Shown: in pieces, positions 55,609 through 64,000 of the stretch
Position numbering within the stretch: the first letter of the stretch is position 1
Layout of the letters: each line of letters opens with the position of its first letter
Source of the DNA: Craterostigma plantagineum
Lineage: Eukaryota; Streptophyta; Magnoliopsida; Lamiales; Linderniaceae
Reading direction: 5' to 3'
Length of the DNA stretch: 64,000 bases
NCBI GenBank assembly: GCA_027422505.1
Contig: JAPQWV010000001.1
Coordinates: forward strand, 8,432,001 to 8,496,000
The notes under the pieces: generated by a model
What the model was told of the DNA's origin: nothing
Seen by the model: the letters and a program-made list of their open reading frames with translations, nothing else
Database searches by the model: none
Position numbers and translations under genes: made by a program

Positions 55609-58249
55609 TGTAATACCCGGGTCCCGTAAGTAAGCCGGCCAATAAATTTGCATGCATATTACGTGATTATATGACTGCATATTTTATATATTATGTGCTT
55701 ATGTGAAATTTATGAAGTTGGCGAATTACGAAGATTCGTGAATCGTGAAATAAGAATTTTCACGGGCCAATTTAAGTGGCGAACTATGAATATGTGAGGT
55801 AGACTTCGCGAGTTAAAAGGTTCGCGAAGTGTTTGAGTATGTGAAGTATACTTTGCGAGTTATAAGGATGCGTGAAGTTGCAAAGTGCAAAGTGCAAACT
55901 TTGAACCTTTGAAGTTGGGAAGTGTAAAGTGTGGAAGTGCAAAGTGTGGAAGTGCAAAGTGTGGAAGTGCAAAGTGTAGAAGTTGGGAAATATTATAATA
56001 ATAAATTAATTATAATTAAGTAGGAAAGACAAGTGGGAGACAATGCTTTTCGGATTAGGTAAATATCAACGTTGGGTTTTGTCTTTTGTTGTCTAATGCA
56101 CTAATGGAGAAGTAAGATTAATCATTTATTCAATCATAAGAAAAATAATCTAGAGAGAAGATGGAGAACTCAAACTGTAGAGGTTGAACTTAAGCTTGGA
56201 GAGGGTATAAATTTCTACTCTAACTTTTACGTTTTTAATTACGATTTGATATGTTCTAAGTGTGAAAAGTTAGATTTGCTCAGGTTTTATACAGATTTTT
56301 AATTTAAATGGTCTAAATATATTTTGAAGTTTTTATGATGTTCATCGCGTTCTTGAAAGAAATGGATTTTAATCGAATGTTTTAAGTTTTTGGGTATTAA
56401 CAGTGTTTGTTGAGTTCGCGAATTTTTAATAGTTTGCGAATTAATTTGCGAATTGAGAGTTTTGCGGGTTGAATGAATTTTGCGAACTGTGTGTGTGATA
56501 TTAACTTTGCGAATTGTGAGAAGATTGGCGAATTGTAAGTGTGAAAATGAGGTTTGCGAATTGAGGGTGCGAAGTGAGTTTCGCAGGTGAACAGTGATTT
56601 CGCTTTGCGGGTGAACAGTGAATTCGCAAAGTGAACAGTGACTTCGCAAAGTGAAGTGAACTTTGCGGGTGAACAGTGACTTCGCAAAGTGAACATTAAC
56701 TTCGCGGATGAACAGTGAATTCGCAAAGTGAACAGTAACTTTGCGAATGAACAGTAACACTTTGCGAATGAACAGTAACACTTTGCGAATGAACAGTACT
56801 TTTCGAATGAACAGTAACTTTTCGAATGAACAGTAACGTTTGCGAATGAACAGTAACTTTTGCGAATGAACAGTAGTTTTTGCGAATTATAACAATTTTG
56901 CGAATTCCATTTCACGGGTTGTGTTTTGCGAATTGAAAGGTTTTGAGGAAAATTATTTTTACACTATTTAATCAGAAAAATATTCTGAGTCTAATGGGCA
57001 TGGTCTTTCGTAACGCCCGATCATAAATTGTCTCTCGGTGTCTTCAGGGTCAATTTACGGTATAGGCAAACGTCCTTTTTGATGGAATTTTTGAACGAAA
57101 ATTTACGTAGTCAACTAATATAATATATAAACTGATTTTATGGTCTTTTCGTGGTTAAAGGACGATATTTTAGGAAACTCAACAGACCGGTTAGCGATTA
57201 GCTTAAGGACGTCAGGTAAGTGGGAATCTCACCTACAACACATAATTTGTGTTATATGTATTTGTTATACGTGACTATGTGCTTTGATGTGAATATGTGG
57301 TGATGACTGATGAAGCGAAATGTTTCGATATGCTTTTGCATAGTAAACATTTATTGCATTATTATGTGACATGAGCATTTGCATACACGAATGATGTGAG
57401 GATTAGAATTATGAGTATGCACAGTATATGATCGTCTTGAAAACAAAATATGTTTGACGATATTGGTAATTGATGTCAAGATGTAAAGGAATGATAGCTA
57501 CTTCTACAAAGGCACCATGACGGGGGTAAAACCGTCGAATGTATGTACCTAATTATTTAGGTAGCGGACGAGGGTCACCTGGACGAAACACATGGCGTAA
57601 GCCAGAGTGCCAGGAAAGGCAACCGCAATGAAAAAGGACGATGGCCAGATAGAGGGGCGACCTGGTGAATGGAAAAACTGGAGATAAATCCTAGTTTTGT
57701 CCTAGCCAGAGTGGGCCGACTATCGTATTTTTATCCGTATAGGATTTGAGCTCATGTTATGATGGTGCGAGTAGTAAGTTAGCTATGGGCCAGGTATAAA
57801 TGAAAAAGAAACGAGGAAGAAATAAGAATGTTATGAGTGTGTGAGTATTATAAAGCACTGGCGTGGATGCCTTTGCTAGTTGACACGTACATACATGCAT
57901 ATTTCCACTTACTGAGCTTTATAGCTCATCCCATGTTTTTATGTGTTGTAGACGCAGTGAACACGGTACGTGAGCCTGTGAAAGGCGAGGCTGGTCCTTC
58001 TGGAACTTCCGGTGACTTTTGAGGGTGGTGTGTACATGGATGCGACCTGTGTGGCGGGTGTTATGTTAATTGCGCTGTGTTTGTAAAATATGTTTGTATT
58101 ATACGTAAAACATTCGAATAATGTAGCAGTGTATGGTTTGCTATGTAGAAAGAAAAATTATATCAGTATTTTGTATGTAATATATTTATATTTCTATTTA
58201 GTCACGTAAGTTAGTGTAAGAAAATAGTAGTAGATGGCGGGGCGCCACA
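55609..58249 (+). repeat. Element E 3' LTR (2,641 bp)
   Basis: Almost identical to 48294-50948. It lacks 14 bases (TTTGTATTGTAAAA) present in the 5' LTR near 50810. Minisatellite at 56585-56886, TATA box near 56206. Confidence 0.95.
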
Positions 58250-58254
58250 TGCTC
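58250..58254. other. Target-site duplication of element E (right)
   Basis: TGCTC, identical to 48289-48293. It is also the first part of the internal PPT of BD copy 2. Confidence 0.93.
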
Positions 58255-58264
58255 CCCCTCATAT
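58250..58264 (-). promoter_or_regulatory. Internal polypurine tract of BD copy 2
   Basis: Minus strand ATATGAGGGGGAGCA, one base from the copy 1 tract at 8101-8115. Element E inserted at its edge. Without E the next bases on the minus strand are TGTTCAAAATAATATG. Confidence 0.6.
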
Positions 58265-59923
58265 AATGCACCTTAATTGATTTATCAAACAAGTAGATAA
58301 ATATATCTAAGTAACAATTACTAAAAACACGCGATTTTATCAAAATTAGCTCAGATACATGGTCCACTATACATGTAACTATACTATCGCGCGAGGGTAT
58401 GAGCAAAACAAATATTCGCATTTTCAACAATTCTGCTCAAATGCAAAGTATAATTGCATATCAGAATGTGCGAAGAAATATTTATATATATATATATATT
58501 TACTATTATTATCTTTTATATATATACTAATTTTATTAATAGTATGGGGTCAGATTATTTTGCTTCGATCCTAGTCATGCCTAAAAATTCACAAGACACT
58601 TGAAAGATTTTATGCTGTCAAGTCACGTCAGCAAACTAAAGTCCTAAGTTCAAAGTATGATCCATTTCGACAACTCTCACTAGGTTCGCTCTAGCGCTCA
58701 TTTATTTTTGACTAGGGATTTTTATATTTATATCACTCAAGTCAACACAAGTCATGTTAAGTCAATTTACCTTTGATCGAGGCGCTCATTTCACCGAGCG
58801 AGAGAGCGTCGTTTTGGAATTAAAGGGACTTTGAAGGTTTCAATTTGGTTTCATTCCTTCGCCGTTCTCCTTTTCTCCGGCTTTTTTCTTTTTCATCCTT
58901 TTATATTTTGTAAATTTTCTGCACTTGCTCAAACTGAAGCTCCGCTTCTCTACGAGGCTGAGAGATTATCGAAGGCGAAGTTCTTCTTGTTGGTTCTCGG
59001 GCTGATACCGTGTTCCTTTTCTCTTAATCCCTAGAGAGGTTTCAGAGATTATCGATTTGAAGAAGTTCACAGTTATGGAATTCGAACCCAAGGCTGTGCT
59101 CCTCTTCTCGTTGTCTCGATATAAGACCGTATTATCGTTGGAGAAGTTCACTTCGTGGTGCTCCTCTTTCCAGCCGTTCTGACGAGTGTACGAGATTATC
59201 GATGGAGAAGTTCAAAGCAAGATCCATGCCCCCTTCTTAAAGATTTTGAGATTGAGATAATCGATAAGGAGGTTCTTTTGGTCTGTTTTTTGTGCGTTGA
59301 GCATTCCTCGTGTGCGTTTTCCACCTTCTTTTGTCATCTTTTTCTTTTTCGTCTCGTTTTTTCCCCCTCCTTATCTCGATTGAACATCCCATCGAAAGTT
59401 TAGATAGTCGGTTGAAGGCTCAAAGGGTTTTCAAATGAAAAAGGAATTTGGAGAAGGCTAAAAAATGGACGACTAAAGGCTATGTTAAAGGATTGAAAAG
59501 TATATATTTTTGGCCAAGTGAAGAATTTCTAAGTGCCCTTATCATTTTCCTAACGTTCTAATGCAAGGAGAGTATGAGACCAAGAATCACTAGTTAAGAC
59601 AAGCAATGATTGTGTGACTCGCTCAAGAATAGATCCGTCGAAAGAAAAAAAGGCTAGAAATCTCACTCATATAAAGTAGTTTTGTGTCTAGTGGAGTCTA
59701 CGAAAGAACTTTAGACACAAGAATGCGACGTAAGACTGACAAAATTAAGCAATTAATCAGTCGCATGTCAGGGAGATTCATACGGAGTTAGATCGAGCAT
59801 CCTAAAGATATCTTCATTCCCCTAATACTAATATAAAATATTTCACACGAGATATAGCATTAAAGTATAGAAAACACATAATAAAGAACATGTAAAAGCA
59901 CATAGGAGCCTGTAAAGCACAGA
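58265..59923 (-). other. BD copy 2: 3' non-coding block between pol and ORF D
   Basis: Collinear with 8116-9920. It keeps the TA-rich stretch (58480-58540), five GATTATCGAT-type units (58964, 59044, 59127, 59191, 59255 approximately) and both stem-loops (59683-59766). No gene is seen. Confidence 0.65.
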
Positions 59924-61500
59924 TCACGGAAGATTCAACATGGCTAATTTTCCGACAAGGAATTGGAACCGTTTTTCATCCAAAGCCTTGTGAAAATGTC
60001 AGCTAGTTGATATTCCGCGTTCACAAAATACATGTCAATCGTGCCTTTTTCTACGTGATCTTTTATAAAATGATATCTAATATCTATGTGTTTTGTGCGT
60101 GAGTGGTAAACGGGATTACACGCCGCTATAAATGGGTATGTGCCCATAGTCGCGAAGTTGAATCCCCATCCATAGCATTTGCGAGCAACAGCTGGCAGCC
60201 GCGACGTATTCCTCCTCAGCCTGCTTCTTGGATGACCAACAGACTAGCTTTTCGCCTAGAAATTGAGCGCCACCGGATGTGCTTTTCCTGTCCATTCGGT
60301 AACCTGCGTAATCAGCGTCAGTGTAACCAACTAATTTGAAATTTTTGCCCTTAGGATACCATAAACCTAAGGTTGAGGTGCCCTTGAGGTAGCGCAGAAT
60401 CCGCTTGATCGCAAGCATGTGAGATTGTTTTGGGTCGGCTTGGAAACGGGCACAGAGGCAGGTGGCAAACATAATATTCGGCCGGCTTGAGGTGAGATAG
60501 AGAAGAGAGCCGATTATGCTGCGATAAAGTGTGATGTCGACCGCTTTCCAGTGGGATCGGCATCCAACCTGCAGCTTGTTGACATGGGAGTGCTGGGTGG
60601 CTTGCTCTGATCTTGATGGAACTTCTTCAGAATGTCCTTGATGTATTTAGTCACTTATGAAGATGCCATCTTCGAGCTGCCTGACTTGGAGTCCCAAGAA
60701 GAATTGCATATCTCCCATGTGACTTATTTCAAATTTGTATTTCATCAAATCTCCAAATATCTTGCATAGCCGTGAATTTGTTGAGCCGAAGATGATGTCT
60801 ACATAAACTTGGACGATCATCAAGTCTTTGTCTTGCCATTTTATGAAGAGGGTCGTATCGATTGTTCCCCGATGAATCCAGACTTCACGAGGAAATCACT
60901 CAGGACATCATACCAAGCACGTGGAGCTTGTTTCAGTCCGTAGAGAGCTTTGTCCAATCGATAGACGTGATCAAGATTTTCTTGATCAACAAAGCCTTCT
61001 GGCTAAGCGACGTAGACTTCCTCCTTTAACACGCCGTTGAGGAAGGCGGTCTTCACATTCATTTGATAGACTTTGAAGTCTCTGTGAGCTGCATAAGCCA
61101 AGAAAAGACGGATGGCTTCAATTCGGGTAACCGAGGCATACGTCTCGTCGTAGTCAATGCCTTCCTGTTGGTTGTAGCCCTTCGCAACCAATCTAGCTTT
61201 ATTCCTGATCACTTCCCCATCTTTATTCTTTTTGTTCTTAAACACCCATTTCGTCTCGATAATTGTTTTCCCATGCGAACGGGGTACTAAAGTCCACACT
61301 TGGAGACGCTCGAATTGGTTGATTTCATCTTGCATAGCTATTACCCAATCCGGGTCTTTAAGTGCGTCTGCTAACTTGGTTGGCTCATTTTGGCTTAAGA
61401 AGCAACTGAAGAGACTGTGTTGATGACGTGTCCGTATTCCACTCGAAAGATCACCAATAATCTAATCAACCGGATGTGCTCGAGGTCACATTCGCTCATG
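59924..61500 (-). pseudogene. BD copy 2 pol: reverse transcriptase and RNase H
   Basis: RT pieces: [75 protein letters not shown]. The active site near 60791-60810 reads QVYVDIIFG where copy 1 has YVDDIIFG: one Asp codon has been lost in frame. RNase [31 protein letters not shown], a small deletion before [14 protein letters not shown], then [21 protein letters not shown]. The natural stop is TGA at 59924-59926 after LAMLNLP. Several frame changes. Confidence 0.84.
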
Positions 61501-62900
61501 TGGCAAAGCTAAAGTAGATGCATCAGCCATTTGTGGACTGAGATTTCCAGTGATATCAGATTGGTCAATAGTATGAGGTAGTGCCATATCTGCACTTGAG
61601 TTGAGCGACTATTGATTCTTCCTCAATAACCATTGTAGGTTCTTCCGTATTCTGAGGCAATTCTGATTCGGGTGAGGTGGGGACAGTTGATGAGCTTGGG
61701 GCATCGGCCTCATCAAGTGGAGGTGCCACTAAAGGTATATTATTTACGGTCTCTGGCCGATATACGGGCTCAAAGAGAGAGTCCAAATCGTCTAAAGCAA
61801 GTCTCATAGCTTCTTCTGACGTTGAATCCTGAGTTGTTGCCATCTTCTGTTGGTTTTGTGCCAACACACCAGTGAATACGGGTTCTGAACTGTTGTGGTC
61901 AGAAGCCAACTGGTTAGGTACGGGTTCTGGACTGATGTGACCAGAAGCCATCGAGTTTGACACGGGTCCTAAACTGAGGTGTGTAGGAGCCATCTCTGCC
62001 ACTTCGTGGAAAGTGACATTGTAGCTTTCTTTGATTGAACGGTTGGACTTGATGTGTACTCGGTACGCCTTTGAAGTTGATGAATACCCGACGAATGTGG
62101 CTTCGAAAGCGTTAGGGTCGCCACAAAGCACTTACACCCGAAGACCTTGAAGAAGGAAATATTGGGTACTCGCTTGTTTATTATTTCGTACGGAGTCTTA
62201 TCGAAGCGCTTGTGAACCGCCGTCCTGTTCTGAGTGAAACACTACTTCAGCCCAAAGGAAGTGTGGGAGGCCAGAATGAATCAGCATCGTACGTGCGGCT
62301 TCCACTAGAGTTCGGTTCTTCCTTTCAACGAAACCGTTCTGTTGAGGCGTCTTGGCGGCTGAGAATTGCTGACTAATCCCAAGTTTTTGATAAACCTCAC
62401 GGTACTTGTTCTTGAACAAAGTGCCGTTATCCGTTCTGATGACTTGGATGGTTTATTGCAGCAAATTCTGAGTAGCGTTCACAAAACTGATTATCAAGTC
62501 CCCTGTCTCATCCTTAGTTCGAAGAAACTTTGTCCATGTGTAGCGAGAGTAATCATCAACGATAACTAGCACGTACTTAAGCCCATTAATACTCTGTGTC
62601 TGCATAGGTCCATAGAGGTCCATATGTAGCAATTCCAAAGGACGTGAGGTAGAGGCAACTAGCTTGACGTGATGAGACGCTAGCTTCATTTTTCCTAGTT
62701 GACATGCCGAACAATTATGCTCTTTTTGAAGAATTATGGTTGGTAGACCGTAAACCAACTTTTTCGTTGAAAGTCGTTGAAGAGCTTTGATGTTTAGGTG
62801 AGACTCACGTTGATGCCATAAGCTGTTCCTCTGAACTATAATCAGGGATATGAGGCAAACAGCTGTCGTGGTCCGCACGGACGTCAGATTAATCGTGTAC
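61501..62900 (-). pseudogene. BD copy 2 pol: integrase and linker to RT
   Basis: Zinc domain: NSLWHQRESHLNIKALQRL with two His and HNCSACQLGKMKLASHH with two Cys. Core: ELLHMDLYGPMQTQSINGLKY (Asp), VIVDDYSRYTWTKFL; after a frame change the second Asp segment around 62420 and then QQNGFVERKNRTLVEAARTML (Glu). The linker (62131-61565) has CGDPNAFEATFVGYSSTSKAYRV and a Ser/Pro/Glu-rich tail. Breaks at about 62200 and 62450. The zinc domain is better kept than in copy 1. Confidence 0.83.
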
Positions 62901-64000
62901 AGTTTTGATTTCCGAAGCCTTGGAGGAGTTCTTTGTTCTGACTGTCCAATATTCTACACCGTCAGCATGAAAGACCACCTGGAATCCTTTGTCACAGAAC
63001 TGGCATATGCTGAACAAGTTATGGCGGAGACCTTCGACGTAGGAGACATCCTTGATAGTCAGATTTTCCAGAATTGTCTCCGAGGCCAAGAATCAGAGCC
63101 GAATCGTTGTTCCCAAATCTGACTTTACAATTCGGTCGGTCTTTGTAGTTGCTCAGCAGCTCTTGTATTCCCGTCATGTGTGAGGAGCAACCAGAGTTAC
63201 CACACATGATGGATCTGCAAAAACAAATTAAAGAGCTTTAGGTACCCACTTATAAATGGGTCCTCTCAGATTAGCAGATTTCTTCTCAGGATCAGATATG
63301 GTTCCTAAAATAGTGTTAGTAGGAGCTTTAACAACCCAAGTCAATCGCGAAGACGTTGAGTTGGGTTTGCCCTTTGTAGACGGCTTGGCCTTTATGGCTT
63401 TCGTCTTTTTAGGCGGAGATTTAGTAATCCATTTAGGTTGAACCTTGCAGGGAAGATTAATTTCAGCGAGGACAAATGCTTTAGTATGCTTGAGCGTGGA
63501 AAAGATCTTTTCATTGGATAGTCTACTAAGGTGCTTGGGGGATTCGATCTTAACGGGATACGTTAGGTGAGAACAAGCATGAATAGCTCTATAAGCTTTC
63601 TTAATAGCTGGATCTTGTTTCCTATGCGTCTTCCTAGAGGCATTTGTCTTAGAATGATTAATTTTTATTGCTGAAGTAGAGCCTATTTCGAAATTAGTGC
63701 TTCTAAAAGTGGTAGGCTGAAGAGAGCATGTAGAAGCAATTATTTTGAGAGAAGAAACGACTCTTTTATTTCTACGAGTGTCTTTTATTTGTACAGAAGG
63801 AGATTTATTCTTTGAAGCATTCATAACTACGGGCTTCTTCTCTATTTTTAAACTAGACACTCCCACCTTCGACTCTAATATTGGCCCTACGCTCCTTGTA
63901 GACCTAAGCGAAATAGGATTAGAGTTAGAAAATTTTAAAGTATTATTTTTACGTTTTTGATCTTTTGAAGGTGATTTTTCTTTCTTCAAGCTTTTTAGAT
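62889..64000 (-). pseudogene. BD copy 2: protease and Lys/Ser-rich linker (cut by window edge)
   Basis: The linker (63989-63228) is open for 253 codons, basic, rich in SKG and PK, and ends YKWVPKAL as in copy 1. The protease follows in another frame: CSSHMTGIQELLSNYKDRP and KVRFGNNDSA, with ASETILENLTIKDVSYVEGLRHNL leading into the integrase region. In the active site the expected D-S/T-G is partly lost at the frame change near 63210. The coiled-coil part and gag lie beyond the window. Confidence 0.75.

Larger units (their letters stand above)
48294..58249 (+). mobile_element. Element E: nearly intact young chromodomain Ty3/gypsy element (Tekay-like)
   Basis: 9,956 bp with two long LTRs (2,655 and 2,641 bp), perfect PBS, PPT, a single gag-pol region and a 5 bp TSD. 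By eye the LTRs differ by one 14 base indel and about four or five substitutions, so insertion is recent. The polyprotein has one single-base frameshift. Confidence 0.95.
42493..64000 (-). mobile_element. Element BD copy 2 (continues right of window; split by element E)
   Basis: Same order as copy 1 on the minus strand: pol (64000-59924), non-coding block, internal PPT, leader-like region, ORF D, terminal PPT, LTR. Without E, 11.5 kb are visible; gag and the 5' LTR lie beyond the window. It inserted into LTR J. Confidence 0.8.

Overview
The window reads as intergenic heterochromatin of a large plant nuclear genome. It is a stack of nested LTR retrotransposons, and I found no convincing host gene, tRNA, rRNA or CRISPR array. 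The primer-binding sites complementary to plant initiator Met-tRNA (TGGTATCAGAGC), the Ty1/copia and chromodomain Ty3/gypsy polyproteins, and the AT-rich LTRs all point to an angiosperm. The accessory ORF described below resembles ORFs I recall from asterid genomes, so an asterid eudicot is my best guess. The species cannot be told from the sequence.

Layout, left to right. (1) 1-17593: copy 1 of a large minus-strand Ty1/copia element, here called element BD. It has LTR, Met PBS, leader, gag, a coiled-coil linker, AP-IN-RT-RH, a long 3' non-coding region, an internal polypurine tract, a large third ORF ('ORF D'), a terminal PPT and an LTR. A second, smaller copia element (A, 3590-8087, minus) sits inside it, and a deletion at the junction removed one A LTR and the start of ORF D. 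(2) 17594-21919: the 5' end of another minus-strand copia element (F): gag/AP fragment, leader with a GC-rich block, Met PBS and a 2.0 kb LTR. (3) 21920-25994: decayed plus-strand Ty3/gypsy pol with a second RNase H, Tat-like (K). (4) 25995-27694: 3' end of a plus-strand, Sirevirus-like element (G) with several purine tracts and a 1.4 kb LTR. (5) 27695-32137: minus-strand Athila-like gypsy remnant (H) with gag but no pol. (6) 32138-32707 and 41207-42492: a Tekay-like LTR (J), split by a complete minus-strand chromodomain gypsy element (I, 32708-41201, TSD CTAAT). (7) 42493-64000: copy 2 of element BD, running off the right edge and split by a young plus-strand chromodomain gypsy element (E, 48294-58249, TSD TGCTC).

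Nesting gives an order of events: H was hit by J, J by I and by BD copy 2, and BD copy 2 by E. F was cut by BD copy 1, and BD copy 1 by A. LTR-pair divergence judged by eye agrees: E about 0.2 percent, I about 1 percent, BD copy 1 about 7 percent. Nearly every polyprotein carries stops or frameshifts. E is closest to intact, with a single visible frameshift.

The most interesting item is element BD. Both copies keep the same order: pol, a 1.7-1.8 kb non-coding block with conserved stem-loops and repeats, an internal PPT, and a third ORF of roughly 1,100 codons in the position where Sireviruses carry an env-like gene. The copies are independent insertions, so this third ORF looks like a stable part of the element and not a local accident.
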